Below are positions 45,811-52,391 of a stretch of 64,000 nt of DNA, piece by piece. This DNA comes from Exiguobacterium acetylicum (GTDB lineage: Bacteria; Bacillota; Bacilli; Exiguobacteriales; Exiguobacteriaceae): contig NZ_CP082333.1 in NCBI RefSeq assembly GCF_019890935.1, positions 2,630,001 to 2,694,000 on the forward strand. The letters are read 5' to 3'. The position numbers and the translations under genes were made by a program. The first letter of the stretch is position 1. Each line of letters opens with the position of its first letter. Under the pieces are notes generated by a model. It did not search any database. It was not told the origin of the DNA and saw only the letters and a program-made list of their open reading frames with translations.

Positions 45811-46998
45811 ATGAAACATTTCGCTCCATCCATCGCCATTGATCGGCTTCCTGCTCCCGTCTTCGCTGAACTCGCGAACCGAATTGGTGCTGTAAAAGCA
45901 GCCGGACATGATGTCATCACACTTGGTCAAGGAACACCCGACCAGACGACGCCTGTACATATTCTCGATGCCTTAAAACAAGCCATCGACGAGCCAACGA
46001 ACCTTCAATATCCACCGTTTCGTGGACATGATTTTCTAAAACAAGCCGTCGCGCGCTTTTATGCGACTGAATTCGGTGTCACGATCGATCCGGCAACGGA
46101 AGTCGCAATTCTCCTCGGCAGTAAAGCCGGCATCGTCGCCTTACCGCAGACGATCGTCAACCCTGGAGAAGGTGTCATCGTTCCGGATCCAGGATACCCG
46201 GATTACCTGTCTGGCGCAGCACTTGCTGGTGCTTACCCGATTACGCTTCCGTTGCTTGAGAAAAATAACTTCTTACCGGATTACGACTTACTTGATACGA
46301 CGGACGTCGAGCGTGCCCGGATGTTGTTCCTCAACTACCCGAGTAATCCGACGGGGGCGACCGCGACGGCAGAAGCCTTCGAACAGACAGTCGCTTTCGC
46401 CGATGCCCATGATATCTGTGTCGTCCATGACTTAGCATACGGCGGCATCAGTTTCGATGGTCCGACACGGAGCTTCCTGCAGACGGAAGGGGCAAAAGAC
46501 GTCGGGATCGAGCTATTCTCACTCTCAAAACGCTTTAACATGTCCGGCTTCCGGATCGCCTTTGCGATTGGTAATCCGTCCGTCATCTCAAGCATCGAAA
46601 CATACCAAGAACATCTCTACGTCAGTGCCTTCACACCGATTCAGCATGCGGCGACCGTCGCTCTGACGAGTGATCAGACGTGCGTCCGCGAGTTAAGTAG
46701 CTTGTATGAAACACGACGCGATGCGTTGTTCGCAAAACTCGATGCGATTGGTTGGAGTGGTCCACGCCCAGGCGGTTCCTTCTTCGTCTGGCTTCCTGTT
46801 CCGGAAGGTTACACGTCCCAAAGCTTCACCGATCATCTACTTGACGAAGCACACGTCGCCGTGACCCCGGGATCATTCTTCGGCGAATACGGTGAAGGCT
46901 ACGTCCGCATTAGTTTGATTGCTGACGTCGAACGTCTAGAAGAAGCCGTCGATCGAATCGGAACGCTCAACCTGTTCCGGACACCTGTTGCGGAATAA
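45811..46998 (+). CDS. Methionine-salvage type aminotransferase (MtnE-like)
   Basis: PLP-dependent class I aminotransferase of 395 residues. The PLP lysine is in ELFSLSKRFNMSGFRIAFAIG near residues 234-254, with LNYPSNPTGA near 173-182 and VVHDLAYGGISFDG near 203-216. The whole protein resembles B. subtilis MtnE (YkrV), which makes methionine from 2-keto-4-methylthiobutyrate, as judged by memory of that sequence. The ATG at 45811 follows GAAGGAGG. No other salvage genes are near, but the next operon is the S-box controlled methionine transporter. It has no visible S-box of its own. Confidence 0.85.
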   Translation: MKHFAPSIAIDRLPAPVFAELANRIGAVKAAGHDVITLGQGTPDQTTPVHILDALKQAIDEPTNLQYPPFRGHDFLKQAVARFYATEFGVTIDPATEVAILLGSKAGIVALPQTIVNPGEGVIVPDPGYPDYLSGAALAGAYPITLPLLEKNNFLPDYDLLDTTDVERARMLFLNYPSNPTGATATAEAFEQTVAFADAHDICVVHDLAYGGISFDGPTRSFLQTEGAKDVGIELFSLSKRFNMSGFRIAFAIGNPSVISSIETYQEHLYVSAFTPIQHAATVALTSDQTCVRELSSLYETRRDALFAKLDAIGWSGPRPGGSFFVWLPVPEGYTSQSFTDHLLDEAHVAVTPGSFFGEYGEGYVRISLIADVERLEEAVDRIGTLNLFRTPVAE

Positions 46999-47012
46999 TT
47001 CTGAAAAAACAT

Positions 47013-47041
47013 TTGACAGATGGGAATCATTTCCGTTAAAG
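47013..47041 (+). promoter_or_regulatory. Promoter of the S-box metNIQ transcript
   Basis: TTGACA (47013-47018) and TTAAAG (47036-47041) are 17 bases apart, about 20 bases before the riboswitch. Confidence 0.6.
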
Positions 47042-47061
47042 TAAATCCCAACAGCATAACT

Positions 47062-47166
47062 ACTTATCGAGAGCGACCGAGGGATTAGGCCCAACGACGT
47101 CCGGCAACCACCTGTAAGGAACGGTGCCACATCCTACAGAATGATTTTCATTCTGAGAGATAAGTT
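47062..47166 (+). ncRNA. SAM-I (S-box) riboswitch
   Basis: The leader begins ACTTATCGAGAG and ends GAGAGATAAGT, forming the closing P1 stem. The conserved core is present in order: AGGGATTAGGCCC, GACGTCCGGCAACC, GGTGCCACATCC and the P4 hairpin. SAM binding should stabilise a form that lets the terminator at 47185-47231 fold, shutting metNIQ when SAM is plentiful. Confidence 0.96.
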
Positions 47167-47184
47167 ACGAAATCTTACACTTTC

Positions 47185-47231
47185 GTCGCTTTTTTCTGGT
47201 TGCTCTGCTACTAGGAAAAAGCGACTTTTTT
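47185..47231 (+). terminator. SAM-riboswitch expression-platform terminator
   Basis: GTCGCTTTTTTC pairs with GAAAAAGCGAC and runs into T6, ending 18 bases before metN. Confidence 0.92.
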
Positions 47232-47249
47232 GTATGAGGAGATGAGCGG

Positions 47250-48263
47250 ATGATTGAATTCAAACACATTACAAAACGGTTCGTCCGAGACCGGACCCCG
47301 ATTTTTGCATTACGGGATGTCGATTTGACGATCCAAAAAGGAGAAATCTTCGGAATCATCGGTGAGTCCGGTGCCGGTAAAAGTACGTTGCTTCGCCTGA
47401 TCAACGGGCTCGAGCATCCGACACAAGGAACCGTCAAGGTCGACGGTGTCTCGCTCGGCGGGATGTCAAAAGCAGATTTGCGTCAACTTCGCTTGCGGAC
47501 AGGAATGATCTTTCAACATTTCCAATTGATTCAGTCGCGCAACGTCGCGGATAACATCGCTTTTGCACTCAAGGCCGCTGGCGTCAAACGTGCAGATTTC
47601 CCGGAGCGAATTCGCGAACTCGTCTCGCTCGTCGGACTTGAAGGATTTGAGACGAACTTCCCGAGTCAATTAAGCGGTGGGCAGAAACAGCGCGTCGGGA
47701 TTGCCCGGGCACTCGCAAACAATCCGACCGTCTTGTTATGTGATGAAGCGACATCCGCTCTTGACCCCGTTACGACACTACAGATTCTTGAACTGCTGAA
47801 GGATTTGAATGAACGACTCGGCTTGACGATCGTCCTCATCACGCATGAGATTGATGTCGTCAAACAGATTTGCCATCGTGTCGCCGTCATGTCGCAAGGT
47901 GAAGTCGTTGAAGTCGCCTCAACCTATGACTTGTTCAGTCAAGCCAAGCATCCGGTGACGCAACATTACGTCGATACGGCACTACAAATCGAATTGCCGG
48001 AACGCATCTTGCAGGCAACTCCGGGTAAGATCATCCGCTTGCAGTTCACGGGCGAGAAGACCGGTGAGAGTACGTTATCAGAAGCGATCCGCCGTTACGA
48101 TATCTCAGTTAGCATCTTGCACGGTAAGGTCGACTACATTCAAGACGTCGCCTTCGGTGTCCTGATTGTCAGCTTGACGGGATCATCCGATCAAATCGCT
48201 CCTGCCCTCGACTGGCTCGCGACGGAACTTCACGCACTCGAGGTGATTCAGGATGTGGCTTGA
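47250..48263 (+). CDS. metN: Methionine ABC transporter ATPase
   Basis: ATPase of the methionine importer, 337 residues. Walker A GESGAGKST near 38-46, signature LSGGQKQRVGIARA near 142-155, Walker B VLLCDEATSALD near 163-174, and a C-terminal NIL domain (about 255-335) that binds methionine and inhibits transport when methionine is abundant. It is the first gene behind the SAM riboswitch and overlaps metI by 11 bases. The start ATG has GAGGAGATGAGCGG upstream. Confidence 0.95.
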   Translation: MIEFKHITKRFVRDRTPIFALRDVDLTIQKGEIFGIIGESGAGKSTLLRLINGLEHPTQGTVKVDGVSLGGMSKADLRQLRLRTGMIFQHFQLIQSRNVADNIAFALKAAGVKRADFPERIRELVSLVGLEGFETNFPSQLSGGQKQRVGIARALANNPTVLLCDEATSALDPVTTLQILELLKDLNERLGLTIVLITHEIDVVKQICHRVAVMSQGEVVEVASTYDLFSQAKHPVTQHYVDTALQIELPERILQATPGKIIRLQFTGEKTGESTLSEAIRRYDISVSILHGKVDYIQDVAFGVLIVSLTGSSDQIAPALDWLATELHALEVIQDVA

Positions 48264-48918
48264 TCGTATTCAAACGATGTTACCCGAGCTCTTGAAGGCA
48301 CTCGGCGAGACGGCTTGGATGGTCGGAATTTCACTTACTTTCGCATTGGTCGTCGGGATTCCGCTCGGGATTCTCTTGTTCGTCACCGACCGCGGATTAT
48401 TTTTTCAAAACCTTGCCGTCCGCCGTGTTCTTGACTTCGTCGTCAACATCGTCCGGTCCTTACCGTTCATCATCTTGCTCGTCGCCCTTATTCCATTGAC
48501 GAAGTTCTTACTCGATAATACGATCGGTCCGACGGCAGCATCCGTCAGCCTTAGTGTCGCAGCGATTCCGTTTCTCGCGCGCCTTGTCGAAACATCACTC
48601 CGCGAGATTCCGCCTGGTCTGATCGAAGCAACAGAAGCATGTGGGGCGAAACCATTACGGATCATCGTCAGTGTCCTCTTACCGGAAGCACTCCCTGGCA
48701 TCATTCAGGGCATCACATTAACGACGATCAGCTTAATCGGCTTCTCAGCGATGGCTGGGATCGTCGGCGGCGGTGGTGTTGGTGACCTCGCGATCCGTTT
48801 CGGTTACTATCGCTACGATAACCTCATCATGATCGTGACGATCGTCGTGCTCATCGTCATCGTTCAAAGTATTCAAGCACTTGGCAATCAACTGGCGCGA
48901 AAAACAGATAAACGCTAA
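48253..48918 (+). CDS. metI: Methionine ABC transporter permease
   Basis: Membrane permease of 221 residues with five hydrophobic segments. The EAA loop EATEACGAKPLRIIVSVLLPEALPGI lies near residues 126-151 and is typical of MetI. The start ATG is inside the end of metN, with GAGGTG upstream, so the two are translationally coupled. Confidence 0.95.
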   Translation: MWLDRIQTMLPELLKALGETAWMVGISLTFALVVGIPLGILLFVTDRGLFFQNLAVRRVLDFVVNIVRSLPFIILLVALIPLTKFLLDNTIGPTAASVSLSVAAIPFLARLVETSLREIPPGLIEATEACGAKPLRIIVSVLLPEALPGIIQGITLTTISLIGFSAMAGIVGGGGVGDLAIRFGYYRYDNLIMIVTIVVLIVIVQSIQALGNQLARKTDKR

Positions 48919-48945
48919 TCATACATACAAAGGGAGAGTGGAATC

Positions 48946-49761
48946 ATGAAAAAACGATATGCCTTTTTAGCAACAGCCTTACTCGGCGCAGGAGTCCTCG
49001 CAGGATGTGGAGACAGCAGTGCTGATGAAAAAGACAAGACGATCAAGATTGGTGCGACGAGCGGTCCGTATAGCGACATGGTTAAACAAGCGATTCAGCC
49101 ACAACTCGAGAAGAAAGGCTATAAAGTCGAAATCGTCGAGTTCAGCGATTACATCCAACCGAACATCGCCCTCGGTAGCGGGAACATCGACGCCAACTTG
49201 TTCCAACACTCGATCTACCTGAAGACGTTCTCTAAAGAAAAGAATCTCGATTTAAAAGGACTCATCACGGTTCCGACAGCACCGATGGGACTATACAGCA
49301 AGACAGCGAAGACACTTGACGACGTCAAGACAGGTGCTGAAGTCGCGACGCCGAATGATCCGACGAACCAAGCACGGGCACTGAACCTCTTGGCAGAACA
49401 AGGCTGGATTGAACTGAAGAAGGACGCTGATCCACTGACCGTTTCAGAAAAAGATATCGTCAAGAATCCGAAGAAACTCGTCATCAAACCACTTGAAGCG
49501 GCTCAACTGCCACGCGCCGTTGAAAGTGTTGATATCTCAGCCGTTCCAGGGAACTTCGCACTTGCTGCGAAATTCGACTTACTCGATGCGTTAGCGCTTG
49601 AGACGATGGACGAACAATACCGTAACCTCGTCGCTGTCCAAACGAAAGATGCGGACAAGCAAGTCGCAAAAGACTTAAAAGCAGCCGTCGAATCGGACGC
49701 TTTCAATACAGTCATCGAAAAATCATTCAAAGGTTTCAGCAAGCCTGAATGGGCAAACTGA
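48946..49761 (+). CDS. metQ: Methionine-binding lipoprotein
   Basis: Substrate-binding lipoprotein of 271 residues of the NlpA/MetQ family. The lipobox LAGC (about 19-22) predicts lipid anchoring at Cys22; the mature protein begins KTIKIGATSGPYSDMVK and contains DANLFQHSIYLKTF, VPTAPMGLYS and ATPNDPTNQARALNLL, which match MetQ. It follows metI by 27 bases with AAAGGGAGAG, closing the operon. Confidence 0.95.
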   Translation: MKKRYAFLATALLGAGVLAGCGDSSADEKDKTIKIGATSGPYSDMVKQAIQPQLEKKGYKVEIVEFSDYIQPNIALGSGNIDANLFQHSIYLKTFSKEKNLDLKGLITVPTAPMGLYSKTAKTLDDVKTGAEVATPNDPTNQARALNLLAEQGWIELKKDADPLTVSEKDIVKNPKKLVIKPLEAAQLPRAVESVDISAVPGNFALAAKFDLLDALALETMDEQYRNLVAVQTKDADKQVAKDLKAAVESDAFNTVIEKSFKGFSKPEWAN

Positions 49762-49764
49762 TGT

Positions 49765-49817
49765 AAAAAATGACCGGATTCCAAGGAGAGATCATCTCTT
49801 TGAATTCCGGTCGTTTT
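49765..49817. terminator. Bidirectional terminator after metQ
   Basis: GACCGGATTCC pairs with GAATTCCGGTC, with inner GAGA/TCTC pairing, flanked by A6 and T5, for metQ on the plus strand and the acetyltransferase gene on the minus strand. Confidence 0.9.
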
Positions 49818-49821
49818 TGTG

Positions 49822-50319
49822 TTAGAACCGATACCACATCAGTTCTTCATCATGATAGGTATCATCGATTTTCAGCGCCCGCGGTTCAATCGCGTATGAT
49901 TTAAAACCAAGTGATCGATACAACGCTTTAGCAGCTTCATTCGTCCGGACGACCGAGAGATGGACTTGTTCAATCACAGGATGCTGCTTTAATGTACGTA
50001 ATGCCTCTTCTACGAGTTGTCGTCCGACTTGTTGTTTTCGGGCGCGTGGCGTGACGTACATCGCAAACAAATTTGCTCGATGTCGCATTTTGACCGGCTC
50101 GGAGCAGACGATAGTGACGACACCGACGAGTTCATTTTCATGAAACGCACCAAACATCATCGACTGTTCGCTTTCAAGACGAGTTGCGTACCGTTCGACG
50201 GGTCGATCTTTTTCTGCTTCATAATCAGAACCGAATGCCTCCGGATGGTTTCGTAAGGCTTCTAACCGCAGTGCTTTGTAACGAGTTGCATCTTCTGCCG
50301 TCAATTGACGTATTTTCAA
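49822..50319 (-). CDS. GNAT family N-acetyltransferase
   Basis: Acetyl-CoA dependent N-acetyltransferase of 165 residues. It shows the N-terminal KIRQLTAEDATRYKALRLEAL, the acetyl-CoA loop MYVTPRARKQQVGRQLVEEAL near residues 90-110, and VVRTNEAAKALYRSLGFKSY near 125-144. The start is probably the TTG at 50319, eight bases after GGGGG; a GTG at 50328 is in frame but directly abuts that site. The substrate is unknown. The gene is monocistronic. Confidence 0.88.
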   Translation of the reverse strand: MKIRQLTAEDATRYKALRLEALRNHPEAFGSDYEAEKDRPVERYATRLESEQSMMFGAFHENELVGVVTIVCSEPVKMRHRANLFAMYVTPRARKQQVGRQLVEEALRTLKQHPVIEQVHLSVVRTNEAAKALYRSLGFKSYAIEPRALKIDDTYHDEELMWYRF

Positions 50320-50362
50320 CTGCTCCACCCCCTGCCTGTAGTATAGTACAAACCGCCCTACG

Positions 50363-50396
50363 AAAAAGAGGACGACATCGAGCGATATCGTCCTCT
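50363..50396 (-). terminator. Terminator of the CAP-domain gene
   Basis: Minus-strand GAGGACGATATC pairs with GATGTCGTCCTC around GCTC, followed by five T. Confidence 0.92.
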
Positions 50397-50406
50397 ATTC
50401 TTCTAT

Positions 50407-51285
50407 TTAAGGTGTCCGGAAATTAATCGTGAAGTACGGTGCGTTGTCTCGGAATGCTACACCGACATCCGCCTGCTTAAAGTCTTTTTGAAGGATATTA
50501 TCGCGGTGTCCTTTTGAGTTCATTAAGCCCCAATGCGCCGCAAAGACGTTCGGATAGCCCATCGAGAGATTCTCACCGGCTCCCATGAACTTGATACCGC
50601 CTTGTTCCATTCGATCGAACGGGTCACGCCCTTGTGGATCCGTATGCGAGAAGAAATTATTCTTCGCCATGTTTTCGCTGTGACCACGTGTGACCGGCTT
50701 CAGTGCCGTGTACGGTGCTAACGGATTCAACTTATAGTCGGCCCGTTCCCAGTTCATCAACCGAAGCATCAGTTTCTCATCTGTCGTTCGCAACGCATTC
50801 GACGCAGTACCGTAGAAGCCCTTTTTCTTCGCTTCGACGTCTTTTGGAATCGCAAGCGTTGCTTTGACTTTATTGCCGTCATGTTGATCGAAGAAGTACG
50901 TCACGTAATTGCCTTTCTTCTCGTAGACGGCGGCATGATCCAGATTCAACATGTAGTTCGTGTTGCCTTTACGGTAGGACTTCACTGCGGTCCATCCTTT
51001 TTTCTTCAAGGAAGATTCCGTATCCTTATTCAAGACCGCGCCTTGCGTCGTCACGCCGTTCTTGAAACGATACTTCCCGTAATCCTTGCCGTCCTTCGTC
51101 AAGGCGACAAATTCCTCCGTTGATGTCCGTCTGACTTCCCAGTCATATCCCGGATACTCACTGCTATATCGATCAATCAGCTTGCCGCCACTTTTCGGAT
51201 AATCGGCTTCTGCTTGTTCCATTGGAATGTTTTCGTAGCCGAAAAAGGCTACTGCTGCTACTCCGATGATTAGCCATTTTTTCAT
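50407..51285 (-). CDS. Secreted CAP-domain (SCP-like) protein
   Basis: Exported protein of 292 residues. A short hydrophobic N-terminus (about 3-17) serves as signal or anchor. Residues about 30-150 match the CAP-associated domain of YlbC/YkwD proteins, and about 165-290 the CAP domain with LMNWERADYKLNPLAPY, SENMAKNNFFSHTDPQGRDPF, AGENLSMGY, HWGLMNSKGHRDNIL and ADVGVAFRD. The His of FFSHTD and the Glu of GAGENL are the usual cavity residues. The biochemical role of bacterial CAP proteins is uncertain. It is transcribed alone, divergent from the small membrane protein gene. Confidence 0.9.
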   Translation of the reverse strand: MKKWLIIGVAAVAFFGYENIPMEQAEADYPKSGGKLIDRYSSEYPGYDWEVRRTSTEEFVALTKDGKDYGKYRFKNGVTTQGAVLNKDTESSLKKKGWTAVKSYRKGNTNYMLNLDHAAVYEKKGNYVTYFFDQHDGNKVKATLAIPKDVEAKKKGFYGTASNALRTTDEKLMLRLMNWERADYKLNPLAPYTALKPVTRGHSENMAKNNFFSHTDPQGRDPFDRMEQGGIKFMGAGENLSMGYPNVFAAHWGLMNSKGHRDNILQKDFKQADVGVAFRDNAPYFTINFRTP

Positions 51286-51633
51286 GTCCTCGTTTCGCCT
51301 CCTTCTACTTCATTACCTTTATTTTAAAAGAAAATCATTCCATCGAACAGTCATCGGCTCTCATTTGTCTAAATCACATCTTTCGTCCATAAATCCGACA
51401 CATTTCGTGAGAACGCTCCCATTTCAAAAAAGCTTTTGTTTAAACGATTCTTAAAAGTATTTAATATACATTCTAAATGATTTTCCCCTTTTATTAAAAT
51501 GTGTGAACATTCTTTTATTTCATTCTAAACGATTTTTGATTGCTCTCCGATTCTCGACTCGGTATCATTAGAATTCGTAAGCCAAACTTTCAATGCTTTT
51601 CCAAATAACATAATGATATGAAGGAGTTGACCT
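51286..51633. promoter_or_regulatory. Divergent promoter region with repeated TAAAYGATT boxes
   Basis: The 348 bases between the CAP gene and the small membrane protein gene hold no gene and are AT-rich. The box TAAA(C/T)GATT occurs at 51441-51449, 51474-51482 and 51526-51534. The last two lie within 16-base near-identical copies of CATTCTAAAYGATTTT, 52 bases apart, close to five helical turns. They look like binding sites for one regulator, which is not identified. Confidence 0.45.
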
Positions 51634-51990
51634 ATGGTTTTACTGTATTTCATTTATGAATCCATTGCTTTTTTACCGATTCAACAATACTTATTTTCCG
51701 GCTGGATGATTCTTGTCGCGTTGACCGTATCGTTTAGCTTGGCTAATGCACATGAAGATGTTCGGCTGAATCAACGGCTCGGTTTTGAGTTGCTCGTACC
51801 TGGATCAGGTATGCTGCTCTCTAAGAAATTCATCCCTGGTCTTGCTATCATCCTGTTCTTAATCATCATCCACTTCACGTATATGTTCCGTGCCATCCCT
51901 CTACCGATTGCTTTAATTGCGACGCTTTCCATCAGCACACTCTCACTTCTTTCACTTTTTATCCCAGCACGCAAAAAAGCGGACCGCTAA
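51634..51990 (+). CDS. Small membrane protein of unknown function
   Basis: Protein of 118 residues with four likely membrane segments (about 5-20, 22-40, 65-85 and 88-110) and a basic C-terminal tail ARKKADR. The middle LRLGFELLVPGSGML-like stretch after a polar loop is the only other feature. I do not recognise a family. The ATG follows GAAGGAGTTGACCT. The stop codon lies inside a perfect hairpin (GCGGAC/GTCCGC), which was probably the terminator; a copy of that hairpin with a T run is found 386 bases downstream (52363-52384). Confidence 0.7.
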   Translation: MVLLYFIYESIAFLPIQQYLFSGWMILVALTVSFSLANAHEDVRLNQRLGFELLVPGSGMLLSKKFIPGLAIILFLIIIHFTYMFRAIPLPIALIATLSISTLSLLSLFIPARKKADR

Positions 51991-51998
51991 GTCCGCTT
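51977..51998. repeat. 22-bp direct repeat, left copy
   Basis: Identical to 52363-52384. It includes the last codons and stop of the small membrane protein gene and forms the hairpin AAGCGGAC/GTCCGCTT. Here it is followed by CAGATT, with no T run. Confidence 0.9.
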
Positions 51999-52031
51999 CA
52001 GATTGTAAACGAATGGGCTGACTCAAAAAAA

Positions 52032-52177
52032 GAATGACGCGTCTTTTCACACCCTTTCCTCAGGCGAGACACAAGCCAGTTTTCCCGCTCCATTCGAGCA
52101 GGAAAACGGGTCTTATTTGTCTCTGACAGCGCAAAATCGCGCTTTTTCCTGTAGGAGTGGCGTGTGACACGTCATTC
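52032..52177. repeat. Palindromic intergenic element, copy B
   Basis: The ends GAATGACGCGTC (52032-52043) and GACACGTCATTC (52166-52177) pair with one G-T. Read on the minus strand it has ACTCCTACAGGA (52158-52147), an inner hairpin CCCGTTTTCCTGCTC/GAGCGGGAAAACTGG, and CGCCTGAGGAAAG (52066-52054). A7 before and T5 after the stem allow termination in both directions. It lies between convergent genes. Confidence 0.72.
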
Positions 52178-52187
52178 TTTTTATACC

Positions 52188-52327
52188 GAAGGATTTGAGG
52201 AGCGTTTTGTTCACTCGACATCGCTTCCTAGGGAAAAACAAGCAAGAGCGACCCTGCAGCGAAGCGAAGCGGCGCGATGCTTGTCCCAGGAAAACGATGC
52301 GAGAAGAACAAAAAAGCGCAATCCTTC
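52188..52327. repeat. Long palindromic element D
   Basis: A 140-base hairpin with four stacked stems: GAAGGATT/AATCCTTC, GCGTTTTGTTC/GAACAAAAAAGCGC, CTCGACATCG/CGATGCGAG and ACAAGC/GCTTGT. The inner arms TTCCTAGGGAAAAA and CCCAGGAAAACG echo the CCTACAGGA/GAGGAAAG cores of the copies at 4666, 52032 and 61983, but are not the same. The tip is rich in GCGAAGC. Confidence 0.6.
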
Positions 52328-52362
52328 TCGTTAGAGAAAAATTGCACTTTGTCTTCAGTCTC

Positions 52363-52384
52363 AAGCGGACCGCTAAGTCCGCTT
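52363..52384. repeat. 22-bp direct repeat, right copy
   Basis: Same 22 bases as 51977-51998, here followed by TTT and AT-rich sequence, giving a complete rho-independent terminator. It ends eight bases before the nuclease gene stop codon on the other strand. Confidence 0.9.
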
Positions 52385-52391
52385 TTTAATT

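Noticed and set aside
45811-46998. S-box control of the MtnE-like aminotransferase
   Set aside because: No SAM riboswitch core was found upstream of this gene; the only S-box is behind it, ahead of metN.
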